From: an uncultured Bacilli bacterium
GTDB lineage: Bacteria; Bacillota_I; Bacilli_A; RF39; UBA660
Direction of reading: 5' to 3'
Assembly (NCBI GenBank): GCA_934133015.1
Contig: CAKPAQ010000074.1
Coordinates: 1-5,068 of the forward strand
Length of the DNA stretch: 5,068 nucleotides
Part shown: positions 1 through 5,068 of the stretch, piece by piece
How positions within the stretch are numbered: the stretch's first letter is position 1
Layout of the letters: the number at the start of each line of letters is the position of its first letter
The notes under the pieces: generated by a model
Seen by the model: the letters and a program-made list of their open reading frames with translations, nothing else
Told to the model about the DNA's origin: nothing
Database searches by the model: none
Position numbers and translations under genes: made by a program

Positions 1-215
1 GATATTGGTAAAGCATTAGTTAGTTTGATACCTGTTTTTACTCCTGTATTTTCTGTATATAAGAACTTTAATGTACCAGTAGTTATGGTATTATCAGTTG
101 TACCTAATTTTGTATAAGTAAACACTGCATAAGTTATTCCCACTGTTACTATTACTAATCCAATTATACCTATTACTGATAAAATTAGTGTTTTTCTTTT
201 ATTTTTTTTACTCAC
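1..215 (-). CDS. Secreted/surface protein with SipW-type signal peptide, N-terminal part (cut by window edge)
   Basis: Only the first 71 codons are in the window; the gene continues past base 1. It starts at GTG (215-213). An in-frame TAA directly precedes that codon and an AGAGAAGG Shine-Dalgarno lies 7 bases upstream, so no earlier start is possible. The N-terminus is strongly basic (residues 2-8, SKKNKRK), followed by a hydrophobic helix (about 9-30). After it comes ITYAVFTYTKLGTTDNTITTGTL in outline, at about residues 27-49. This fits the SipW-dependent signal peptides of TasA/CalY (camelysin) family proteins, where an aromatic 'YAxF' stretch is followed by a polar region and 'N-x-I/F-x-x-G-T-L'. 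Such proteins are exported and cleaved by a SipW-like signal peptidase; some form biofilm fibres and others are peptidases. The mature domain lies outside the window, so its function is open. The gene has its own promoter and is separated from the upstream gene by a terminator. Confidence 0.72.
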   Translation of the reverse strand, partial: MSKKNKRKTLILSVIGIIGLVIVTVGITYAVFTYTKLGTTDNTITTGTLKFLYTENTGVKTGIKLTNALPI

Positions 216-222
216 TTATGAA

Positions 223-230
223 CCTTCTCT
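223..230 (-). promoter_or_regulatory. Ribosome binding site supporting a GTG start
   Basis: The minus-strand sequence AGAGAAGG ends 7 bases before the GTG at 215-213. It is the only good Shine-Dalgarno in this leader, and no ATG is available in the frame because a TAA precedes the GTG. It therefore fixes the start of the SipW-type signal peptide protein. Confidence 0.7.
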
Positions 231-250
231 CTATTTTAGATTACCATTTA

Positions 251-279
251 ATTTTATCATAAATATTTTTCTAATACAA
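251..279 (-). promoter_or_regulatory. Sigma-A type promoter of the SipW-type signal peptide gene
   Basis: On the minus strand, TTGTAT (279-274) is followed by a 17-base spacer and TAAAAT (256-251). A TG dinucleotide at 259-258 gives an extended -10 (TGATAAAAT). The -35 matches only the TTG of the consensus, so the extended -10 probably carries most of the strength. Predicted initiation near base 244 leaves a leader of about 29 bases before the GTG, enough to hold the Shine-Dalgarno. An 18-base dyad (277-294) overlaps the upstream edge of the -35 box. Confidence 0.55.
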
Positions 280-294
280 CAAGATATTTTGTTG
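277..294. repeat. 18-base near-perfect dyad at the -35 region
   Basis: CAACAAGATATTTTGTTG reads almost identically on both strands; eight of the nine base pairs across the axis are complementary, with one G/T exception. It overlaps the -35 hexamer of the downstream promoter by three bases and begins one base beyond the U-tract of the upstream terminator. The position and symmetry suit an operator for a dimeric regulator. In such AT-rich DNA a chance palindrome is also possible, and no regulator gene is visible in the window. Confidence 0.35.
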
Positions 295-322
295 AAAAAG
301 AATAGAAACTAACTTTCTATTC
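295..322 (-). terminator. Intrinsic terminator after the kinase and small-gene unit
   Basis: On the minus strand a perfect 9-base stem (GAATAGAAA paired with TTTCTATTC) encloses a 5-base loop, GTTAG, and is followed at once by five T residues (299-295). The stem is A/U-rich, so it is a modest terminator. The loop contains the TAG stop codon of the small frameshifted gene, so coding sequence and terminator overlap. The plus strand has no T-run after the stem, so it acts in one direction only. Confidence 0.7.
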
Positions 323-702
323 CATATATTATGGCACTTGAACCATATCCAAGATAAATACTTACTTTATCGCCTACTTTTACATTTTTATAAATATTAG
401 AAGTAATCTAGTATAATACTCTCCATCACCTAATCTAGTTTTATTAAACTCATTTATTAATTCTACTTCATCATTAAAAGTAATTTCTATACCAGCATTA
501 GAGTTATTATAATTATTAACTCCACTACCACTTATAATAATATAATCATAATCTTTATCTACATTCCAATTTGAATTAGTTGAGACAAATCTTATATCTT
601 TAGCATAAAATTGCGATACAGCATAACCTGTAACACCTGTAAAAAAGATGCCACATATAATTATAGTAATTATAATTTGATATTATTTTTTATTGTATCC
701 AT
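309..702 (-). pseudogene. Frameshifted gene for a small membrane-anchored extracytoplasmic protein
   Basis: I do not recognise the family. The ATG (702-700) lies 4 bases after the kinase stop codon and has no clear Shine-Dalgarno, so expression would depend on translational coupling. Reading is MDTIKNNIKL and then a stop (672-670). The coherent protein resumes in the -1 frame: a hydrophobic segment (IIITIIICGIFFTGVTGYAV in outline) and then a polar extracytoplasmic stretch starting YAKDIRFVSTNSNWNV. That frame stops at 382-380, and sense again continues in the -1 frame (NVKVGDKVSIYLGYGSS in outline) to TAG at 311-309. The two breaks lie within about 670-682 and 383-407. Each is consistent with one lost base; restoring both gives about 131 residues: a short cytoplasmic tail, one signal anchor and a roughly 95-residue outside domain. 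Neither site shows a canonical -1 slippery heptamer, and both stops are ochre (TAA), so TGA recoding cannot explain them. Sequencing or assembly error remains an alternative to true decay. Confidence 0.68.
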
Positions 703-706
703 AATG

Positions 707-3034
707 TTATATATATTTTCTGGTAATATCTAAAACGCGATTTAATTCTGTCATTAATACTTCATAATTATCATTAACAAATTTACTATCATTTTCTTTA
801 CTTTTCATTTCATGTTCATATGCGATATCAGCTAATTTCATAAATCCAAGATATTTAGAATCACTTTTTAACGAATGAACATTAATAGCGTAATCTTTCA
901 TGTTGTTGGTATCTTTGTATAATTTTAATTTATTTATTCTGTCATCTATTTCATCTAGAAAAGATTTTAAAGTATCATTGTACATATCAATATCACCTAA
1001 TAATTCAAGACCATGATCAACATCAATACCATTATTTTTTAAGTCATCTACTGTTAGTTTGTCAGTATTATCATTTTTATCTTCTTTTTTATCAATATTA
1101 ATATTATTATCAGATAAATCTTGATTATCAAATTCAAATAATTCTTTAGGTAAACCTCCTAAATCTATCTTATCTTTATGTTTATCTTCATTCATTTTAC
1201 TAATTTTAACAAACATTTTATCTAAAACTTGAATTAATTCTTTTTTATCAATTGGTTTTGGTAAATATTCATCAAAGCCATCATTAAGATACTTTTCTCT
1301 CATACCAGCAATTGCATTAGCTGTTAAAACTACTACAGGTGTATTAAATCCTTCCATTTTTTTAAGAACATCTAATGCTTCAACACCACTCATCTTAGGC
1401 ATCATATCATCCATTAATATTAGATCATAGTTCTTTCCTTCTTCAATTAAGCAAATACAATCTAATCCACTTTCAACTGTATCAATTTGAACTGGATATA
1501 TTGAATTTATTACTTTGGTAGCTACTTTTAAATTAAGCTTATTATCATCAACTATTAAGATCTTTAATTTAGAGTAATCTATATTATTAATACTAGTGGT
1601 ATCTACCTTATCTTTAACTTCTATATTGACATCTTTTCTTAAATCAATAGCCTGATCAACTACTATAGTAAATTTTGAACCACTACCATAAACGCTCTGT
1701 ACTATAATCTTACCACCCATAAGTTCAACTATTCTTTTAGTAATTGCGAGTCCTAAACCAGTACCTTCAATAGTTGTATTTTTGTCTTCTTCAAGTCTTT
1801 GAAATCTAGTAAACAATTTATCAATATTTTCTTTCTTAATACCCCTACCCGAATCTTCAACCGAAATTATTAGTCTACAAATATTATTGTTAGTAACACA
1901 GTTAACACTATATTTAACATAACCCTTATCAGTATATTTAGAAGCATTACTTAAAATATTAGTAATAACTTTCTTTAAATTAGCATAATCTCCATATAAT
2001 ACAGGAGGCAAATCGGGAGTTATTTTAACTTGAAAATCTAAAGCTTTCTCTTCCATTCTAGGTTTTACTAATTTGCTGGCATTTTCAAATAATTTTTTAG
2101 CATCGTAACTAGAATTAGTAATTTCTAATTTACCAGCTTCTATTTTAGAAATATCTAAGATTCCATTAACTATTTCAAGTAAAGTGTTTGATGCAGATAT
2201 AACATCTTTAGCATTTTCTTTAGCTTCTTCTAAGGTAGTTGCTTCTTCAACACATTCACTAAAACCAACAATAGCATTAAGTGGTGTCCTAATTTCATGT
2301 GACATACTTGATAAAAAATCACTTTTAGCTCTATTAGCCTTTTCTGCACTATCTTTAGCTATATTTAATTGTTCAATCATTTTCATATCAGGATTTTCAA
2401 TAGTAAAATACATAATTAAATCAATATAACTCATTACAAAGGAAATTACTAATAAACCTGGATTTAATAATCTAATTATTAAAGTTAATATTCCTAAAAA
2501 TAATAAGATAACTATTGGCAAATATTTTTTATTTCTTATCTTTTTAACATTAATTAAAGTTATTCCAATTGATAAAAGTAAATACAATCCACAAACAATA
2601 TATAATAAAGTAACAGCTGGTCCATAACTGTACATTGTTCCATCTACACTATATAAATATAATGGCAATGTAGTAATGAATAATAGTAAAATAATATTAA
2701 CTATGGTAATTCTATTTACTAATTTATTATATTTATCTTTATTTCCCTTATTATCAGCAAAAGAAATATAATATGTATACATAAACATAAGACAAGCCCA
2801 ACCTAAATATTGAATAAAATCTAGACGATTTAAAATATACAATATAAAATTTGAGTCATCTATATAGGCAATAGCTATAATTGCGACCATCATTACAGTA
2901 TCTATAAAACTGGTCATTAGTAATCCAGAAAAAATTTTTGTTTCTTTACTATCAATTCTATCGTTACTGAAAAATATTATTAATAGAATTGTCGAAATAA
3001 AAAAAGCACATACTGGTATATATAGATTAGACAT
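707..3034 (-). CDS. Seven-TM hybrid sensor histidine kinase (HisKA, HATPase, REC and HPt)
   Basis: A 775-residue membrane sensor predicted to autophosphorylate and relay phosphate His-Asp-His within one chain. Seven hydrophobic segments lie at about residues 5-22, 36-58, 73-92, 108-128, 138-160, 170-188 and 192-212, with no large extracellular domain. A helical linker (about 218-240) leads to the HisKA H-box SHEIRTPLNA with H246. The HATPase domain follows: N-box around N363, D-box VEDSGRGI with D394, F-box LFTRF (407-411) and G-box GTGLGLA (424-430). The receiver (about 489-608) has acidic D496/D497, phosphoacceptor D542 in LILMDDMMP, T571 and K593. A linker rich in D, N and K (about 613-660) leads to an HPt domain with H720 in VHSLKSDS; the usual glycine after LK is serine. 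ATG 3034 is preferred to GTG 3043 or ATG 3040 because AAGGG lies 8 bases before it. The ligand is unknown. No response regulator with an output domain is visible. Confidence 0.93.
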   Translation of the reverse strand: MSNLYIPVCAFFISTILLIIFFSNDRIDSKETKIFSGLLMTSFIDTVMMVAIIAIAYIDDSNFILYILNRLDFIQYLGWACLMFMYTYYISFADNKGNKDKYNKLVNRITIVNIILLLFITTLPLYLYSVDGTMYSYGPAVTLLYIVCGLYLLLSIGITLINVKKIRNKKYLPIVILLFLGILTLIIRLLNPGLLVISFVMSYIDLIMYFTIENPDMKMIEQLNIAKDSAEKANRAKSDFLSSMSHEIRTPLNAIVGFSECVEEATTLEEAKENAKDVISASNTLLEIVNGILDISKIEAGKLEITNSSYDAKKLFENASKLVKPRMEEKALDFQVKITPDLPPVLYGDYANLKKVITNILSNASKYTDKGYVKYSVNCVTNNNICRLIISVEDSGRGIKKENIDKLFTRFQRLEEDKNTTIEGTGLGLAITKRIVELMGGKIIVQSVYGSGSKFTIVVDQAIDLRKDVNIEVKDKVDTTSINNIDYSKLKILIVDDNKLNLKVATKVINSIYPVQIDTVESGLDCICLIEEGKNYDLILMDDMMPKMSGVEALDVLKKMEGFNTPVVVLTANAIAGMREKYLNDGFDEYLPKPIDKKELIQVLDKMFVKISKMNEDKHKDKIDLGGLPKELFEFDNQDLSDNNINIDKKEDKNDNTDKLTVDDLKNNGIDVDHGLELLGDIDMYNDTLKSFLDEIDDRINKLKLYKDTNNMKDYAINVHSLKSDSKYLGFMKLADIAYEHEMKSKENDSKFVNDNYEVLMTELNRVLDITRKYI

Positions 3035-3042
3035 TAACATCA

Positions 3043-3047
3043 CCCTT
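3043..3047 (-). promoter_or_regulatory. Ribosome binding site that decides the kinase start
   Basis: AAGGG on the minus strand ends 8 bases before the ATG at 3034-3032. It overlaps the in-frame GTG (3043-3041) and lies only 2 bases from the ATG at 3040-3038, so those two earlier candidates have unworkable spacing. The protein therefore most likely begins MSNLYIPV. Confidence 0.7.
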
Positions 3048-3058
3048 ATTCTAAGATA

Positions 3059-3067
3059 ATTATACCA
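3059..3067 (-). promoter_or_regulatory. Extended -10 promoter upstream of the sensor kinase
   Basis: The minus strand reads TGGTATAAT, a perfect TATAAT (3064-3059) with the TGn extension. No good -35 is present at the right distance; the bases 17 upstream read ATTAAA. Initiation near base 3052 would give a leader of about 18 bases containing the AAGGG Shine-Dalgarno. This would let the kinase be expressed apart from the acyltransferase gene, which ends about 25 bases upstream with no terminator. Confidence 0.5.
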
Positions 3068-3091
3068 TATGTTCTTCTTTTTTTAATAGTT

Positions 3092-3961
3092 TTATTTCAT
3101 TAATTTTGTCTTTTGTTTGTTACTTATTTTAGCATCTACTTTTTCAATTCCTGCTAAAAAATGTTCATTTTCTAATACATAATCAGGATCGTTTTTCCAA
3201 CCAATTACATATTTTTGTTCATTATTTATATCTAATTTTGGATATTCTTTTTGACGAGCAGTCATTATTTTATCCCATAAATTTGAATCAATTTCAGCTC
3301 TTTTTTGAACTGGGAATAAATTCCAAATATCAAATTTTAAATTAGCAAATATATCTTCTAATTCTTCGTTTTTTTCTATTATATTGGCATTTTCGTCAAC
3401 ATTTATTAATTTATCATAATATTTTCCATAACAGATATTATCTCCAGTATGCTCATAATATTCTAAAGCTAATGGAATTACAGGAGATTCTGATTCTTTA
3501 GCAACTTTAGCCCAACCTCTTCTTATTGGATTAATTGGTGTGCTTGGCTTTTTACACCATGTTTGTTCTGAAAAAGAAACTACATCTACGTATTTTAGTA
3601 ATCTAGTCATCTTTTTAAATGCTTTAGCTTCACTCTTAGGATTATCTCTATCAACCCAAATGACACCATTTAAGGAAAAGAAGATTCTATCCATTAATTC
3701 TAGAGGTTGTTTTCCTACTAAAACATAAAAATGATCTTTTATTGCTTCACAAGCTATTGGGGCATCATGACAAGTAGAATGAGTAACTATATATAAACCA
3801 GGCTTATCTTTTTCGGGTTTATCATTTAATAATTCAAAATCAAAAGTTCTTCTTTCTGGCATTAATCTTAAAATTTGAGGATGAATTAACCTTCTAAGTG
3901 ATATACCTACCTTCATTGGAAAATCATAAATGTTTACAAATAAATTATTTATACTTTTCAT
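3092..3961 (-). CDS. PlsC-like lysophospholipid acyltransferase family protein
   Basis: A 289-residue member of the PlsC/LPLAT superfamily, which transfers acyl groups to lysophosphatidate or similar acceptors during membrane lipid synthesis. Motif I (HX4D) is HSTCHD with H61 and D66. Motif II is GVIWVDRDN (99-107). Motif III is FSEQTW (130-135), where the classical form is FPEGTR; the glutamate E132 is kept but the proline, glycine and arginine are changed. Motif IV is PVIPLAL (160-166). No clear membrane-spanning helix is present, so it is probably peripheral to the inner leaflet. The roughly 120-residue C-terminal part after motif IV is longer than in minimal PlsC proteins and I do not recognise it. 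The ATG start is supported by AGAGGG ending 7 bases upstream (3974-3969), and a consensus promoter lies at 4012-4040. No terminator follows, so read-through into the sensor kinase is likely. The acceptor lipid cannot be told from sequence. Confidence 0.85.
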   Translation of the reverse strand: MKSINNLFVNIYDFPMKVGISLRRLIHPQILRLMPERRTFDFELLNDKPEKDKPGLYIVTHSTCHDAPIACEAIKDHFYVLVGKQPLELMDRIFFSLNGVIWVDRDNPKSEAKAFKKMTRLLKYVDVVSFSEQTWCKKPSTPINPIRRGWAKVAKESESPVIPLALEYYEHTGDNICYGKYYDKLINVDENANIIEKNEELEDIFANLKFDIWNLFPVQKRAEIDSNLWDKIMTARQKEYPKLDINNEQKYVIGWKNDPDYVLENEHFLAGIEKVDAKISNKQKTKLMK

Positions 3962-4011
3962 TTAATGTCCCTCTTTCTTCTTTTATTTCAATCCATCTAA
4001 AAATCATGCAT

Positions 4012-4040
4012 ATTATAAACTAAATATCGTTGTTTGTCAA
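4012..4040 (-). promoter_or_regulatory. Perfect consensus sigma-A promoter of the acyltransferase gene
   Basis: On the minus strand TTGACA (4040-4035), exactly 17 bases and TATAAT (4017-4012) match the housekeeping consensus at all twelve positions. Predicted initiation near 4005 gives a leader of about 44 bases. The -35 box starts two bases after the T-rich tail of the aspS terminator, so the two units are packed tightly. It probably also supplies transcripts for the downstream kinase. Confidence 0.85.
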
Positions 4041-4042
4041 TT

Positions 4043-4078
4043 AAAATAAAAACAAAGGAGCCTATTTCTAAGCTTCTT
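4043..4078 (-). terminator. Intrinsic terminator of aspS
   Basis: On the minus strand AAGAAGCTT (4078-4070) pairs with AGGCTCCTT (4063-4055) around the loop AGAAAT. The 9-position stem has one A/C mismatch and one G-U pair. It is followed by TGTTTTTATTTT (4054-4043). It begins 9 bases after the aspS stop codon and separates that gene from the acyltransferase unit. Confidence 0.78.
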
Positions 4079-4087
4079 ATGTAGTAT

Positions 4088-5068
4088 CTATATAGTTTTA
4101 ATTCCTAACTCTTTTAATTGATTATCTTCAACATTACTTGGACATTCACTCATTAAACATGAAGCACTAGCTGTTTTAGGGAACGCAATAACATCACGAA
4201 TATTATCTGTAGCAGTTAGTAACATAGTTAAACGATCAAGTCCTAAGGCAAGACCACCATGTGGTGGAGTTCCATATTTTAAAGCTTCAACAAAGTAACC
4301 AAATTTACCATTAATTTGTTCATCTGTTAGTTCTAGGGCTTCAAACATCTTCTTTTGAATTTCTTGATCATGTATACGAATACTACCACCACCAGCTTCA
4401 TAACCGTTTATAACGATATCATAAGCTTTAGAATAGCAGTTAGCTTTATCATTTAATAATTTATCAACATCACTATCTTTAGGTGCGGTAAAAGGATGAT
4501 GACAAGCCATAAAACGATTTTCTTCTTCACTCCATTCAAATGAAGGGAAATCAACTACCCAAAGTAATTTATAAGTATTGTTGTCAATCATATTTAAATC
4601 ACGAGCTAATTTACATCTTAATGCTCCAAGAGCTGTTTTAACAATATTATATTTATCTGCAACAAATAATACTAAATCATTATCTTCTAAACTAAGTTGT
4701 TCTTTTAAAGATACTATCTCACTTTCACTTAATACTTTAGCAATACTACCTGACAATTCTGATGCTATTTTTAACCAAGCAAGACCACTTGCTTTATAAG
4801 TTTTAACAAAATCAGTTAATTTATCTATATCTTTACGAGAATACTGATCTGCTTTATTTTTTACTACAAGACAATTTATAATACCATTATTTTCTAAAAC
4901 ATTTTTAAAAACGCTAAACTCAGTATTCTTAAATACATCACTTACTTCTTGAATTTTCATATCAAATCTTAAATCAGGTTTATCACTACCATAATCTTTA
5001 ATCGCATCATCATATTTCATTCTAGTTAATGGAAGATTGATATCTATGTTTTTGATGTCTTTGAAGAC
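4088..5068 (-). CDS. aspS: Aspartyl-tRNA synthetase, C-terminal 326 residues (start beyond window edge)
   Basis: A class II synthetase that charges tRNA with aspartate in the cytoplasm. The frame is open through base 5068, and the 16 codons before the first in-window ATG (5020) also match the family (VFKDIKNIDINLPLTR), so that ATG is internal. Counting from the edge, YGSDKPDLRF lies at residues 26-35, and the bacterial GAD insertion domain spans roughly 45-165. HHPFTAPK is at 190-197, NGYEAGGGSIRIHD at 221-234, and class II motif 3 GLALGLDR, with its ATP-binding arginine, at 272-279. The C-terminus has the usual RDVIAFPKTASAS and a QLKELGI ending. Bacterial AspRS has about 590 residues, so the anticodon-binding OB domain, motif 1 and motif 2 lie outside. 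No frameshift or missing motif is seen. Whether it also charges tRNA-Asn cannot be judged from this part. Transcription ends at the hairpin just downstream. Confidence 0.96.
   Translation of the reverse strand, partial: VFKDIKNIDINLPLTRMKYDDAIKDYGSDKPDLRFDMKIQEVSDVFKNTEFSVFKNVLENNGIINCLVVKNKADQYSRKDIDKLTDFVKTYKASGLAWLKIASELSGSIAKVLSESEIVSLKEQLSLEDNDLVLFVADKYNIVKTALGALRCKLARDLNMIDNNTYKLLWVVDFPSFEWSEEENRFMACHHPFTAPKDSDVDKLLNDKANCYSKAYDIVINGYEAGGGSIRIHDQEIQKKMFEALELTDEQINGKFGYFVEALKYGTPPHGGLALGLDRLTMLLTATDNIRDVIAFPKTASASCLMSECPSNVEDNQLKELGIKTI

Noticed and set aside
383..682. Programmed -1 frameshifting in the small gene
   Set aside because: Both breaks need a -1 shift, but neither window contains an in-frame X XXY YYZ heptamer or an obvious following stem-loop, and two programmed sites in about 130 codons would be very unusual.
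309..702. Alternative genetic code (TGA as tryptophan) as the cause of the broken frame
   Set aside because: The interrupting stops are TAA, and tryptophans checked in the kinase and aspS are TGG.
2184..2429. Open frame of 81 codons on the plus strand
   Set aside because: It lies wholly opposite the HisKA region of the kinase, has no ribosome binding site I can see, and its low-complexity residues mirror the coding strand composition.
3035..3043. Earlier kinase starts, GTG at 3043 and ATG at 3040
   Set aside because: The only Shine-Dalgarno (AAGGG, 3047-3043) overlaps the GTG and is 2 bases from the first ATG; only the ATG at 3034 has normal spacing.
3050..3092. Terminator after the acyltransferase
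   Set aside because: I found no stem-loop with a following T-run on the minus strand; the region is an A-rich stretch leading into the extended -10 element.
3540..3728. Open frame of 62 codons on the plus strand
   Set aside because: It is antisense to the conserved motif II-III part of the acyltransferase and has no family signature.
4578..4799. Open frame of 73 codons on the plus strand
   Set aside because: It is antisense to the GAD domain of aspS; a shadow of a well-conserved gene.
5018..5020. ATG at 5020 as the true start of a short aspS-like protein
   Set aside because: The frame stays open upstream to the window edge and the 16 preceding codons match the AspRS family, so this methionine is internal.

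Overview
The window is AT-rich DNA with all recognised genes on the minus strand, so it reads right to left. The base composition, the Gram-positive style ribosome binding sites and the sigma-A type promoters suggest a low-GC Firmicutes or Tenericutes relative, perhaps an uncultured gut Bacilli lineage. That placement is an inference. Tryptophan codons I checked are TGG and the recognised genes end in TAA or TAG. I see no sign that TGA is read as tryptophan, so the standard bacterial code fits.

From the right edge inwards: (1) the C-terminal 326 residues of aspartyl-tRNA synthetase (aspS), whose start lies beyond base 5068, closed by an intrinsic terminator; (2) immediately after the terminator, a perfect consensus promoter (TTGACA, 17 bases, TATAAT) driving a PlsC-like lysophospholipid acyltransferase; (3) a seven-membrane-segment hybrid sensor kinase with kinase, receiver and HPt modules in one chain. 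An extended -10 promoter lies between (2) and (3) and no terminator separates them, so the kinase may be read from both promoters.

(4) Four bases after the kinase stop is a small gene for a membrane-anchored extracytoplasmic protein. It carries two separate frame disruptions and ends inside the loop of an intrinsic terminator. (5) At the left edge, with its own promoter and a GTG start, is the beginning of a protein with a SipW-type (TasA/CalY-like) signal peptide, cut by the window edge.

The aspS and plsC-like genes are housekeeping in character. The left part looks like a cell-envelope sensing and surface-protein region. The most notable points are the kinase, which has a complete relay up to HPt but no output regulator in view; the doubly frameshifted small gene coupled to it; and a near-perfect 18-base dyad touching the -35 region of the secreted-protein promoter. 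I found no convincing evidence of a new multi-gene system, mobile element, CRISPR array or RNA gene.
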